Position numbers and translations under genes: made by a program. Below the pieces are notes generated by a model. The model was not told the origin of the DNA. It searched no databases and worked only from the letters and a program-made list of their open reading frames with translations. A DNA stretch of 64,000 nt from positions 372,001 to 436,000 of the forward strand of contig JAKNDB010000098.1 in the NCBI GenBank assembly GCA_024305405.1, written 5' to 3'. Source of the DNA: Dirofilaria immitis (lineage: Eukaryota; Nematoda; Chromadorea; Rhabditida; Onchocercidae). The first letter of the stretch is position 1. Each line of letters opens with the position of its first letter. Positions 13,331-26,456 of the stretch are shown here, piece after piece.

Positions 13331-16300
13331 TTAGTATGAAGCATATAACAGTGAATAGCATTATTATCATAATTAATTAAATTGTAAATTAATTCTGAAG
13401 TTAGAATTTTAATATTAGTTACTACGAGGGAAACAATGCAACTTATTGCTAATTCAGATAAAATTTAATTTTCACCATCAATATTATTTTTGTGATCATC
13501 TCGAAGACATTTGAATTTTACTTTTATTTCGAATCATTCCACATCTCACATCATAATTTTTAAAAAATGTTAAGATAAAGTTAATAAATTTTTGAAAATA
13601 AAGAAAAATTCTTCCGCTTTTTGCAAGCCATCACTTTCTCTACTCTCGATTTCATCAGTTCAATCATAGCGAGAAGTGCATATAGAATTTTTAAAAAATT
13701 CAGTTGGAAAAAGAATCTTATAAAGATTTAAAAACTATGATATAATAAAAGGCTCAACGAATATTCAGGAAACGATCATCAACTTTTTCGATTCTTCATT
13801 CTTGATCAATTTAATTTAAAATATTATTGAAGATCGAAGTTAGGAATAGATGAAAGGATGAATACGCATGAAAGCCAAAATAAGGAGAAGGCTAGAAGAA
13901 AATATAAATGTTGAAACCGAAACCAGAAATCATTGTGACATAGTTTACATCCATTCATATGGAAATAGAAACGTATAAAATAACATAATAATTGATATAA
14001 CTTTCAATTCATTTACTGCAAAACTTATAAGTAAAAGAGCCTTTTAACTAGTTGTTAAGAATAAATTTTAAGAATCAAGGAATTAAGGTAAGATGTTGAT
14101 ATAAAATTCTGAATGACCTGAATAGCTCTATTCATCTATTGGAAGTTATAAGTTCAAAAGTCATATCAATTATTAAACTTATCGAATTTAGAAGAAGTTA
14201 CTGCAGATGATAGTTAAAAATTTTACGATAGAGAAGGAATATTTACGAGACGTATAAGAACTGTTCGGATTTAATGATAAGTTAAATCGTATGACATAAA
14301 TAAAGTAAGAATAACTTTTTTTTTGAAACAATCTGAAGACAAAATATACGATGCAGGAACATTAGCTATTTTTATTTTAAAAAATTTCAAAAAATCCAAT
14401 CTTCGACTGTATAAATCATATTTTGTTTCTTCGGCGATAAGAGTTTACAGTAAAAGTTAATTTTAAATTTCCGATAGATATAAACATATTGAGAATATTA
14501 TCCTGAAAAATTAGCTGAAATTACAAATATGATAGTGCTGTTATTAGAGAAAGAAGTTCAACAAGATCAATTTTTATAAGAAGGTTAGCTTAACAAGGAA
14601 AGATGACCTTTACGAAAGGTTAATAATAGTTATGATAAGTAACTAACTATTAAGAGAAAGAATAATTAGTATTATAGGTAATAAAAAAATATATAAAATA
14701 ATGAAAAGCGTAGACAATTATTTCCTTTCAAAATCGATCAAAAACGTTGCTGCAAATGTGAATGTCATCGAAATTACCACATCTACCGGTCTGTCTGTCT
14801 CGATATGACGCACCTGATGGATTAAATAATTGTCGATATCATTTCTACTGCCTAGAATGTACGTACTAAAGATGTGAAGTAGAGAGATAACTGCTTTCAA
14901 CACTGAGACATTTCAAATGTAAAAGTAATTCACCGAAATAAAAACGAAGGAAAGAAAATAAAAAAAAATGAAATAAAATCGACTTTTGTTGCTGCAAGCC
15001 GTTAGTTGATAGTTCGTGAAGCCAATGAACTCAATAAAATAATGCCAACATACGGATCTATGGCCATGGCCAGAGCCAACTCTCTTGATTTATGCTAGTG
15101 TAATTGGCAAACAGATAAATGTGCATAATTCTACATTTAAAATAGTTGTAAAGACATGTGAACGGTAAAGATGATGGTATCATTTATCCATATCATTCAT
15201 ATCATTATGCGCGTGATAATATTTCATGGTGATGTAAAGAGAGAAATCATCATATTTATTAATTTCGATGAAACAAATTTTGCTTTTCTAACGATTGAAT
15301 AGAGGTATGATAAAGGTCATTTTTATTGAAGAGAATAAATGTCGACTTTTATGATAAGGGTCAATTTTATCGAAAATAGTAAGTGCCAACTAAATAAATA
15401 CATCTTGATAGCATCAGTCGAAGGATGATATTTTAACTTGATCGTACGCATTAGAAGACAGTATAATTTTATTGAAGTCAGTAGAGAAATTTGTTGTTCC
15501 ATCATATAATTATGATTGATCATTTTGATTATGATTGATCTAGATGACCTTATTATTATGCGGATATACAAATAAATGACAATAATATCATACTATAATC
15601 ATCTGATTCATGTAAGCAAAACTACAAACAATTACAAACATCGAGACACTACTATATAAACATATATTGCTATTATTATTACTATCATCATTATCATTAT
15701 CATTATAGTCAATATTACCCTTATCGATATAGAATTTTTATGCTAATATATATTACCATATCAATTTAAAATTTATTTGAAAAATGACTTTTGATCAACT
15801 TATATCAATTGCAATGTGTTATGAAGTGAATCAGGTAATAACAAATAATAAATGTAGATGAGCACTGACAGAAATTGATTTTTGCAAATGTTAGCTTTAA
15901 GCATTTATATAGAGTGACGGGTCAATCGATGATCATACTGATGACCTTTATATAAACAGTTGTTTTCATATACCAATATATAAAAAGAAAGATAATCGGA
16001 AAGTAAATACAGCATTTGTTATTTGAGCTAATTTTTGAATATGAATCATTGATGGAAAAGTTATTATTTTACATATATCAAATTGTCAGTAAATGCAATA
16101 TGCTGAAAGTTTATTGCACAGTGATTCTCTGATTAGTATATTCTCGAGATATCTGTAATATTTATTTGTTAAAAGAGAAGATGTTTAAATGCAGAGACAT
16201 TCGATAAATCTATAATATAGATATAGTGTAGAATCATCGTTTCTTGATCGGTGAGCATATTTTATTAAAAATTATAAAATAATTGTTGAATTGTTTCAAA

Positions 16301-18770
16301 TCCCAAAATGAAAATTTTGTTTCAGAATTTAGATAATGCGTTCATTATTGCTAAATATTGAATAAGATGATGATACGGGAATCAAATGTGATAAATATAG
16401 AAATGGATTTGTGTTAAACACTTTGGATAGTTGACAGTTAAGATTGTGTAAATGAAAAGAAATACGATTATTACTTCATTTAGGTCAAATGATAGAAAAA
16501 TATTTATCACAATTTGAAGCGATCAAAAGCTATATTGAACGAGTTCAATTTCATCAATAAGAACATAAGGATCTCGACAAATTATTGACATGCTGAATTA
16601 AAAAACTAACTTTATAGTATCCGAGAAGAAAAAGATGTTGCTTCAAAAAAATGGTATATGCACGTGATGGAACAAAATATTGGTACCAAATTAAATATAG
16701 GAATGAAAGTAGGTAATTAAATAATAATGAATGTACTGAAAACAATGAAGAAAATGATCAAATTAGATTATTATTAAAGAATATATAGCGATTCGGAAAC
16801 TGAATTAATCGATGATCAAATTCAACATATCATTGGCAATAAAATATATCAATCATTCATTTCGTTTTGATGCTTTCAGATATAGAATTGTTATCATAAA
16901 TGTTACATATCTTTTTAAATAATTAAAATAAACAAAAAACTATTCAAATTCTTCTACGACAAATTTTTTATGAACGACGTAACTTAGATGTCGAGCGTGA
17001 TTAATTCAGATATCCTTACAACAGTAATGTGTGATGCTCTAATTCAGTTTAATTATTTCAGAGAATTTTCTTTTTTCGATTTTGCAAATAGCTAGAAAGT
17101 TAGGAATCTGAAATTATAAATTACAATCATAGCATCAAGGAGACTGAAATCTGTATAAGGTTTAAATTATATGAATATGGCAGAAAGGATAGAGTGGTGA
17201 CATTTATCGCAATAGTTTTCTTCTCTTTCATAAACTTCTGATTGAAATTTCTTTCAAAATTCACTGCAGTAATAGCTTGAAAATAATCCAATTTAAAGCA
17301 AACTGCCGAATAGTGATTACGGACATTTCAGCAAGTTTTTCGAAGATCACTCACTCTTCTCATAATTCTTAGAACCATAGATGATCTGAGTAGCAATCTC
17401 TTCGTAGAAAAGGATGAATATCAGGTAAGAATGAACTTAATCCAAGATGGATTACTGATCTATTTCACGGCTTCAAATGCTTCGTCGATTTCATTATAGT
17501 ATATTTTCAAATCATAAAAGGAAAATTTTCAAAATTCTTGTGATACTAAATAAAATTAGTAGATTCGGGAATTTCACTTCTCGAATTCTCTAAAAACGCC
17601 TTTCCTAAAATATTTCCTTCGCCTTTTGTTAATTTTCTTTGAATAAATGAAGATTTTGCGAGCACGACTAATTATCAGATGCAGATATAACTAACGGCAA
17701 GAATTTCAAGTTCGCTTCAATATCTGTTAGATGATAGCAAAGCAACTTTAGTAACTTGATGAACAAATTTACAGTGTTCAGATAATTGGCCAAATAATTT
17801 GCCATACTTAACGGTCGAAGCAATTCAAGAATTGTAAGTCATACGTTTTGCAAAAGTTTAAAATTAGAAATCGAAAATTTTCAGATTCTTCTAGGTGTCA
17901 GCGCAAGGAGAAGTCGAAAAATTGTATCGATATGAAGAAATCAGAAGCCCTGTTTTGATCATATACAAGCATTCATTCAAAATAAGGAGTTCAAATACAG
18001 TAGTTGATCAATAAACTTTATGCATAGATTGAGAGTATGAATACGGAATGAAGCAATTCAAACGAAATCAATTTCAAAAAGATTGGAAAGAACGAAGAAG
18101 GCAAAAATGATCGTTTCTGACTTCTTCAATGGTTATTTCTAACTTTAATTTCATCATACAACTTTTGGTGTCATTAATGTTTTATTGCGGAAGATGAAAA
18201 TATAATTCCTATAAAAATCTAATTTGCAATCAATCTTATCCGCATCTGTTGTTTCATTTCCGTTTAACGGAAACTTTAATATATATATTTATGACATAAT
18301 TTGACTATAAGTGAAACATGAGAAATTAATTATTGGAAAATTCCTCAGCAACATGTCACTAATGATCGCTGCTTATTGAATTATAAATGCGATAAAAGCA
18401 AATAATTTAGAACTTAGTCATGAAGTTATAACTTTTTGAAGGCAAATTAGCTATTACGTCTGAGAATTCACTTCACTTCTATCACTGATAATCCTAATAA
18501 AATGAAATCATCAAAAAATTATCTATCTGTTAATTTGCAACGATGAATATTATCTCGATTTATTTTACTATTAACGATTATTTAAATAATCAGCACATAA
18601 TAAAAGGATTGAAATTTCTCTGATATTTTTACCTAAACAAGAGTTAAGTAAATTAAATTTAATAACTTTTAACTATACTAAAAGGTAAAAATGCATTAAA
18701 GTTTGCAGTAGAAACAAAAATTTTCGACATAAAGAAATAAAAATATTATTACCAACTTTCAGACAGAGAG
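13331..18770. other. Gene-poor AT-rich stretch
   Basis: No gene recognised. The patch 14,718-14,850 is open in several frames with higher complexity, and a short open frame starts at about 15,043 (MPTYGSMAMARANSLDLC, then a stop). Neither has splice partners that I could find. Diverged local duplications occur around 15,305-15,390. Confidence 0.45.
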
Positions 18771-18787
18771 AGGAGAAAAGCGGAGAG

Positions 18788-18824
<37 letters not shown>

Positions 18825-18826
18825 AG
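18771..18826. repeat. (GA)n microsatellite
   Basis: A nearly pure GA/GGA repeat of about 55 bp, purine-only on the plus strand. Confidence 0.9.
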
Positions 18827-18992
18827 ATCTATCAATTATCATTTTATAAATCAAAAAGACAAAAAAGCAACAATTCCACACGAGAAGAAATGATGGAATT
18901 CGCTATATTTATATATGATTTTCATGCGCATATTTTGCTCGGAGAAGCATAAAAGATTTTCATATCCTTCAGAATTCTATTTACATCGCTAA

Positions 18993-19256
18993 TTTCTAAA
19001 TTTTATTCATAATTTTATTGCAACTCTTTCGAGTAGTGCTTCTAAGTTAGTCAAAGATGTTTTATTTCTGCGACCTCCAGTAACGCTTTCCAAGGCTCAT
19101 ACCGATGCTAGAAAAGTTAATGATTTGTTGCAAAATTTGTCACAGATATTCAACTTGAAAAATATCACTTATAAACATAATTTTATAGTTATCTTTTCCT
19201 ATAGCCATAATTTAAGAGAATTCATTCATGCAAATTTATATAACACAGAGAAATGA
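18993..19256 (+). CDS. Tentative coding exon, unrecognised
   Basis: An 87-codon frame without internal ATG stays open to the TGA at 19254. Its middle third has balanced composition and coding-like codons (KLVKDVLFLRPPVTLSKAHT). No upstream exon or start was found. A minus-strand exon behind a good CTTTTCTAG acceptor in the same place is an alternative. It lies tail-to-tail with the phosphatase gene at 19.8 kb. In DNA this AT-rich a few frames of this length are expected by chance. Confidence 0.2.
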   Translation, partial: FLNFIHNFIATLSSSASKLVKDVLFLRPPVTLSKAHTDARKVNDLLQNLSQIFNLKNITYKHNFIVIFSYSHNLREFIHANLYNTEK

Positions 19257-19815
19257 ATGGTAAAAATTTGAAACAGGTTTTGAAAAAGAATTGAAATGAT
19301 ATATTTCTTATGATAATACACATGATGGTGCAATTAACTTGCTGATATAAATCATATCACATCACATATATCAATTAATCAATCAGTCACTCAATTATTC
19401 AAATGATTTTAAACATATGTGATGAATATTTAACATAGAAAAAAGTAAAAATTAATTAATGAGATATAAAATATGTTTGCATATAGTCCATTCATTAACT
19501 TTTTCATTTAACGAAAGATCATTGCTATGAGTGAGAAGTCGAAAAAAAAGGCAATTGTAATTGTTATTGAAATGAATAGACGCAATTAAACTCTCATGGA
19601 AAGATTTACTGATCTTGGTTGATATTTACATTTATATGAGACGAATAGTTCTGGCATACGATGAATTCCAAAATAAAATATCACTATACTTTAACAATAT
19701 TCTGGATGTTTTTGTTTCTGAATTTCTAATAAAATCGAGAAATGTTTTTAGAAAAGAAATCGTTCTCATTAATTACTATTTGAAATGAGCAAATAAGATA
19801 AGAAGCTAAATAGAT

Positions 19816-22333
19816 TTAATCAAAATTTGGCACATTAGCGATACAATTATCATGCCAATATGTTAACGATGGGACAATATCTTGCCGATTTTCCCATACT
19901 TCTGTTAACGGATTGTACTGCAAAATGATCACCGAACAGTGCGGATAATAATATAACAAACGTTGCATATCACCCATTGTTCGTGGCAAGTCAGTTCGAT
20001 TTGTTATTATTCTGAATTGTAAACGCCTGATTAAAAATCAGAATCAGTCTTATTAAAATTCAAAACTTCCTAGAATTTATTCCTTTCACTATTTTTTCAT
20101 TCAAATTATTGCTCCGACTTAATCCTATACAGTTTTTGTTATTATCTACTTTCGTTTGTTGACGAGAATAATTTAAATGAAATAGTTTTCAAACATTTTA
20201 TAAAGAATGATAGTTCGAGGTACTAAGCCAATGCTATTATGGTTGTTGACCTTTAGCAAATTTTTTCCATCCTCTTCTTTTGTCCATCATTACAGACGTA
20301 GACATTAGGTAAACATTAAGCTATCACTAAAACGATAAAATATCATCGCTCAGCCTTAAACTATTGTACTTGGTGAAAGCACAGAAATGATTGATTCTGC
20401 AAAAGAAAAATTTGGTTTAGAAATTTAATTTACAAAAAAATCCTCAACCTGTATAAGGCATCGAGCACTGGTGCATGAGATATGATCAGTATACCTCCTT
20501 CTTGCTTCCAATCAGACAAAATTTTATTTACCGCTTTTTCCACCCTCATTTGTATATCACTAGGTCTTAATTCCTAAATGACTCTATGACAAGGTCAAAA
20601 GATGAGTTCGATAATTTTTAAAAACTAGGGTCAAAAGATGAATTCGATAATTTTCAAGATTAGGCACACTGTATCCAAGAAATATTATTTACAAGCGTAT
20701 TTATACATTTCAAATGATTTCAAGTTATCGAAGGTGAAACATTTTCATTATTCTTGACTGTGAAAGTGTAACTCACTTGTTGAAGTGAAGATTTGAGATC
20801 ATCGGCTGACATGGCTGGTATGTAGTGCTCATCACAGACGTATCCATTTGCTCGGAGATCTCGAGAGTTGAGAAAGTGTGGGACCTAAAGAAGAAACTAC
20901 GAATAATTTTGAAAAAAGTTTTTATAATTTGTTTAAAGTCTGATGCCAATTGATCAAATGAAATATGACAGTGACAGCATGGTAATACTGAAATTGTTGA
21001 ATAAGGAACTTCTTCAGAAACCTTTCCGATAAAGCTGAGCGGTTCATAAAGGGCAGGTTCGATACGTAATCTACGTGGTTCGCGACAATTCAACGTCGAA
21101 ATGATGGCAATAGCTGTCTGTAAGACTTTCTTTAACTTTAAAAAGTGCAAAAATGAGAAATAGAAATGTAATTTCCCTAATTTAATAATTACACCATTTA
21201 ATAATCATTAGTCAGAAAGTTCTATTGCATTATCCTTCCATAGCTCAAAGTAAAAATAATGATGCATAATGTCATGAAAATTATTTCTGATTGAAAAATT
21301 GTTCAATCATGAAATTGACCCGAACCTGCAAGCACCTAAGTGAGGGTGACGTATAAATAGTATGAATGTGAAAATTTCTTCCGGATAAAGAACGACCAAC
21401 AAGTTCAGCACTCGCACGTCCAATCTGTGTTAGTGGTGGGTCATCCAAATGGTTTTCTGAACCACCAGATCGCTTGATAGTCACTACTGCCTGATTTCTA
21501 TCCATCTGTAATGATATGATAGATGATCGTATAAATTGCTCGAAGAAATCATAAAATCTATTAAGATAAAATTTTGAAAGAAAAAATTGCATTCCAAAGT
21601 TTGTGATTATCTGCTCATAAACATTCACCAGGTATTACTGATAACTTTTCATGGTGTTGCGAATAAATTGCGAAAAGGTTCCGTAATAAAAGAAAATATG
21701 AATATTGCTAAAATCGCGATAAGAACCAGAAAATCAGAGAATTCAGTGAATCCTTCGTGTTGGATTTCACATGAATATATATATTGCACGTGCTTATTTA
21801 TTGTATAATGTAAGATGTAACTAAGATTGTCCGCCATTGTTTATGAGCTGTATTTCCCGCACGCTCACGAAGGCTCCCTTCCTTGTAATCAACTATACTA
21901 GAATCCTCTACTCCGAAAGAAGAAAGTGATCTCAAGATAAGCTTTCTTACGTGATGTGATATTCCAAGTTTTGCCATTTTTGGATTTAAAGGAAGAAAAA
22001 AGGATTATAGAGGATATGCTTCGATGATGAGGTCGATTGGATTCACCAACACAAGCTTTTTTTTGTCTCTTTACCCTTAATTCGTTATCGTATTAGAATA
22101 ACTTGTCGTATTAATTTGAAAAGACTTTAGCAACATCTGGAGCTTAAGTGGAAATAAAGAATTTGCAACTCTATGTATCTTGTTGCAACGCAAAGGGAAA
22201 GAATATTCTTCACTACACATGTTCTAACCTTTGCAAGCTTATTGTGATTTCGGAATGCACCGTTATTACGCCTGCCACCAAAATCAGCGGGTTCACCATT
22301 TCTGATCAGAAAAATCTGCCTCGTTGTGTTTTT
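19816..22333 (-). CDS. UBASH3/TULA-like histidine phosphatase family protein, probably catalytically altered (5' end unresolved)
   Basis: Six exons join in phase: 22333-22229, 21505-21326, 21117-21022, 20884-20777, 20573-20449 and 20026-19816 (stop TAA), about 274 residues. Family landmarks in order: RQIFLIRNGEPADFG where the RHGE motif should be; KRSGGSENHLDDPPLTQIG; the arginine motif YTSPSLRCLQTA; EPALYEPLSF; ISHAPVLDAL, the second conserved histidine motif; and a C-terminal domain end with LPRTMGDMQRLLYYY. In active members the first-motif His becomes phosphorylated, and here it is Asn. The arginine and second His are kept. Family assignment is strong. The first exon was not found; a GTAAGA donor at 22450 marks a possible upstream exon. 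Intron 4 holds a 36-bp tandem duplication at about 20,593-20,655. The product is probably a cytosolic phosphatase relative or a pseudo-enzyme. Confidence 0.82.
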
Positions 22334-24244
22334 CTGAAATAGTTTTAAAAAAATTTCCTATAACATTTTGGATAAAGTTTGGGCTTCGGAAATTCGTGGC
22401 CCTACATCTACAATGCTAAATCGTTGGGACAAAATATTATGTAATCTTACGTTCCGTGAGTACCCGTTTATATGTCTGAATCACTGTCACTATTTTCTTC
22501 TGACCATTTAAATAGTAATAGTAAATAACATTGATAAGAAGAAAACGATAATATTAGTAATATTAAGATTGATAAGTAATTCTATGACATAAAAAATGAA
22601 CTTATTCTATAAGAATGCCAGTAGTAGACTTAATAAATATTTCATAAACATGATGAAAACAGAAATTATTCGAAATATTTCGTTAAAAGCGAGGCTTATC
22701 TAATATATATATATATGTATACGTGACGTTTTAAAATCCAACTTCGAGAATTTATCTATTATTGTTGAGAAGGTTATAAATATTCAGCACATTGCATCTT
22801 CTGATTTTCTACCATTTTATTTAAATTCTTTTTAAATTTTAATTTGAATTAATTTGTTTAGCTGAAAAATAGTAAAAGGAAATCGTAAAATGCCAAATAA
22901 ACAAACCCGATGAAATATAAATCAAGAAATTGAAAAACGAAGAAGCAATAAGTTTCTCGGATGAATTATTACAGAAAGGATACATTAAGTAAATTATTCT
23001 GCGAAACTAATTTGCAAAATTTTTCATGAGTCCTTTTCTCGACTAGACAACCATCTGTCCATAAAAATCAATATAAAGTAATTTGGGAAAGATAAAAACA
23101 GCAAAAGTTTACTAAAAATAAGTCTAATATTTTTCTCGATTAAATGGAAAATTCGAACTATATCGATTTGATGAATGTGAGTTACATATTTTGCTATAAA
23201 AAATTACCTTAAAATTGATTGTTTGATTGTGAGATATTGAAAGCTACTTCAGGATCATAACCATACGATAATGAAAATGAAATGCGATGAAAATTGGATC
23301 ATTTTAAGTTGCAAAATGGCCTATTAGTCAGGTAGAAAATTGTAGTCCATATTGTATAACCTACTAATTAATAGATCACCAAAAAACAGCGATAGCATAA
23401 AGGCATTACGAATGAAATAACTTTTTTTTATCAAATAAACAACTACTTAATCTGAACAGATAGAGTTTTGTTTTTCAACTGCTAAATAATAAATGACTTC
23501 AATGTTCCATATTTTGAATTAAAAATTTTCAAATAGTAATAGTAAAGTTACCTTTCAATTTAATTTTTCCTTTGTCTTGCAAATAACTTGTTGATATATT
23601 GAAAAAATAAGCTAAAATTATTTAATTTGCAATTTTTTAAAACGAATTTTGCTTATCAAATAACAAATGAAAGGAAAAGATGTTTCAAAATTGCAATATT
23701 TTATGATATTTTAAAACTACCAAACTGCTGAAATAGCAAGATTTCCACTGGATATAAGAGAAAATTCAACAATTAATGACAATGTTATCAGTCAAAGTTT
23801 TAAAGTATATATCTACTAGTCAGAAGACTTCATCTACAACATAGTCGCTAGAAGCTAAAACAAATTGATAAAATCATTTCGAAAAAAGGTCAATTCATAG
23901 TGATAAATGAAAAACAAAGAAATAGAGAGAGAGAGAGAGACAGAGACAGAAAGATATACATTTAAATGTACTTCAAACATAACTTCTCTTCCGCCGAAAG
24001 TTTTAATTCATTTTGCAACTGTCAATTCAAAGGTGAAGAAAAAATGCTTATAAAAAAACAAACGAAGTTTGGAAAAGCAAAATGAAATGAAAATCTGAAA
24101 TTCGATCCTTTTAACGTTGAGTTAGTAATTTTTCATTTTGTACTTTATCTTTCCTAAGATTAAAAGGTCAAGAAGATGTGTAACTAATCTAGAAAAGATG
24201 ATATAAAAATAATGATATCTTTAAGAATCAAGCAATTTAAACAG
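22334..24244. other. Intergenic, with possible upstream exons
   Basis: About 22,450-22,520 on the minus strand may hold the phosphatase first exon. The rest is AT-rich without convincing exons. A (GA)n run occurs at 23,924-23,952. Upstream exons of the plus-strand gene at 24.2 kb could lie here but were not recognised. Confidence 0.4.
23924..23952. repeat. Short (GA)n/(GACA) microsatellite
   Basis: AGAGAGAGAGAGAGAGA followed by CAGAGACAGA; simple-sequence rep. Confidence 0.85.
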
Positions 24245-25743
24245 TCATTTTCGCAAATCTTCGCTAATTCGATAATAGAAACGCCTACTGAACGCGTGAA
24301 AAACATAGCCAAATACTATGTTAGATACTATAAATTGTTTACGATCCTTTGTTTACACGTCTTTTTCTGTTGCTAATTTGGTTGACAGAAGAAAAACGAT
24401 ACGGAAGAATATTGATAAAAGTATTAGTAGACTGTATATTGCTATAAGCAATGATTTGGAATGGTCAGACTGACCTTTTTATATCGATGTATTTAGAGCC
24501 CAAATAAACATACTATTTAATCGTAATTAATGATGAGTGATCTCAGTAATGAATGCATTTTCGGGATTGCTAAGCATTCAGAAATAGTTAAAAATTCGAA
24601 AATGAAGATTTTAAAAATTAAGTTAAAACACGTCACATGACAATGCAATCTTGGAAACAAATAAGGCATAAATTTTGACAAGTTGTCAAGTAAGAGTCGG
24701 TAGATATATTTCGACAAGATGAAAAAATGTGAATTGATCGAGATTTCTTATGAAAGTTGTCCTTTTTTTATAATGCCATTCATATATTTTTATCTATTTT
24801 TCCGCTAATAAGTAAACTGAAATTTGTTGATCACTTAATTCATTGGTTACAAAAGAAATAATATTGTTTCATTGTTAATAGTTTGAATATAGATTATACA
24901 GGTCATTTTCTCATTTAAATCAAATCATATCAGTTCAAGTATATTAGTATATTAATATATATTAATATATGCAGTTTATCAAGTGTACGACATGAAATTA
25001 CGGCAAATCTCGAGATGATAAAAACAGAAATGGTGAAAAGAGATTTACATACACAGATTTCTACTTCTGCTTTACTTTCAACTTTTCTGGTCTCTATTTT
25101 GCTTTCAATAAATGATGCCCATTTCATTTTGAATTTATCATATATAAGATTGCAAAAGGAAATCTGTCTTAATTTCATTTTTCGCTTTATAATAAGGAAT
25201 TCGCCGAAAAGATTAATCACCAGGCTATTAACGTATATAGGGCTCCTAAACAGATGACGTCGATCAGGAACAGAGATTCTGATAGAGTTACGCTGAGGTA
25301 AGCTCATAAATTAAACTTAAACTCATAAATTGCGGTCTAATCTGCTAAGGCACAGATGGAGTTGGAATATGTATTTCTGACATAATTTTTAGTATATATT
25401 CTTTAATAATCGCTCGCTACACATTAAATTGCTATAAAGAAGTGTAAACAACAAGACAATTATATATTTCATGAATAAGTTATATAATTATTTCAGATTT
25501 TGCAAAAGAAAAAATATTTACAATTCGATATGTGATTCAGTATCGCTGACATGACAATCCAACGAGGAATCTCAGGGTCTCGCTGACATAACAATCCAAC
25601 GAGGAATCTGCGGGTCTCGGAAAGGAAGAGTGTGAGGAAAACTACGTAACAGGCGCGCGTATACTTTTGTGATAAGCTCGCCTGATGCATCATTGGAGTC
25701 ATTTGAATGTGAAATACGCGTTTTCATTGAGCAAATAGAATAA
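24245..25743 (+). CDS. Unrecognised gene, C-terminal exons
   Basis: Three plus-strand exons chain in phase: 24245-24319 (phase 0 out), 25197-25297 (two bases out, GAG|GTAAGC donor) and 25653-25743 (acceptor GTAACAG, stop TAA at 25741). Total 88 residues. The frames are coding-like: ETPTERVKNIAKYY, then INVYRAPKQMTSIRNRDSDR, then RAYTFVISSPDASLESFECE with the C-terminus RVFIEQIE. The match between the 25297 donor and the 25653 acceptor is the best support; the 24.2 kb exon is weaker. No known domain was recognised, and no start or signal peptide is seen, so the 5' part is missing. The last intron carries an exact-spacing 37-bp duplication (25,544-25,617). Confidence 0.5.
24539..24580. repeat. 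Dispersed sequence, copy B
   Basis: Same-orientation partner of 12,043-12,087. Read on the minus strand both would encode LAIP(R/K)MH(P/S)L, with most differences silent or conservative, so the element may be a small coding remnant rather than a non-coding repeat. Confidence 0.5.
25544..25617. repeat. 37-bp direct tandem duplication
   Basis: Two adjacent copies, 25544-25580 and 25581-25617, differ at only about three positions. They are GC-richer than their surroundings and sit in the last intron of the 24.2-25.7 kb gene, just before its final exon. Confidence 0.85.
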
Positions 25744-26069
25744 TGAAAAAGAATCAGGTTATAATGAAAGAGAAAAGATGGACAAAGAAGGCAATAAGAA
25801 TAAGATATGATAAAATAGGAAAGAGCCAAACAGAGTATAATAGAATAAAGTGAGCCAAATGCTAATTTTATATTCTGATAAGTGGCAGTCAAGCATATAG
25901 CTAGTTTACGTTACGGCTGTTCCAGGATCGCTGGTGTCGTAACGATGTGTAGAACGAAAAGGGTGATAAGTGATACGAACAGGTGTTGCTAATATTTATT
26001 GATACTTCTCGCCCGAGATATAGGATATAGCGGTCGTTCCGCCACTACTGAGTTGCAAAGGCATTGCAA

Positions 26070-26456
26070 ATGGCAAGAACGGAAAAAATAAATTGCGAAC
26101 AGTTCGATGATAAGTTCAATTGCAATTGTTACTGTTCGTTTACAGCTTTCATATTGTATTTAAGCTCAGATAACAGCGACGTCATAAAAATGAAGCGAAA
26201 GATGGATGAGATGTATGAAGTGACCTTTTCCTTTTTCTTTACTTACCTAATCTAAAACCTTCCATCAAAAAATTTATTGAGATTCTGTGATGTCTTCTAT
26301 TCGGTCATCCAATTTTCCCAACTATTTATTCATATTTTGACCCAGGTATAGAACAATTAGACATATTAGAATTTTGAAATGAATCAAAGAATGGAGAAAA
26401 TCATAAATTATATTTTCTGCTTTCAGCGTAGCTTGAAGAAAGGAATCTGGCAGTAG
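26070..26456 (+). CDS. Tentative small two-exon gene
   Basis: An ATG at 26070 opens a frame MARTEKINCEQFDDKFNCNC that runs to MKRKMDEMYE. A GTGACC donor after 26219 and a very good TTCTGCTTTCAG acceptor before 26427 add RSLKKGIWQ and a stop at 26454. Phases agree (0/0). The product would be about 59 residues with a Cys-rich middle. The region just upstream (25,900-26,060) is GC-richer than average and could be a promoter. No homology was recognised and the donor is weak. Confidence 0.3.

Noticed and set aside
14718..14903. Minus-strand frame with RPVDVVISMTFTFAA, superficially like a ligand-gated channel N-terminus
   Set aside because: It hits a stop with no donor, lacks the following conserved residues, and other frames are equally open.
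21649..21837. Minus-strand 62-residue frame starting MADNLSYILHY with a membrane-like segment
   Set aside because: It sits in an intron of the phosphatase gene on the same strand and has no known small membrane protein match. It is kept only as a remote possibility.
22148..22342. Plus-strand 64-codon frame
   Set aside because: It is antisense to the first recognised phosphatase exon.
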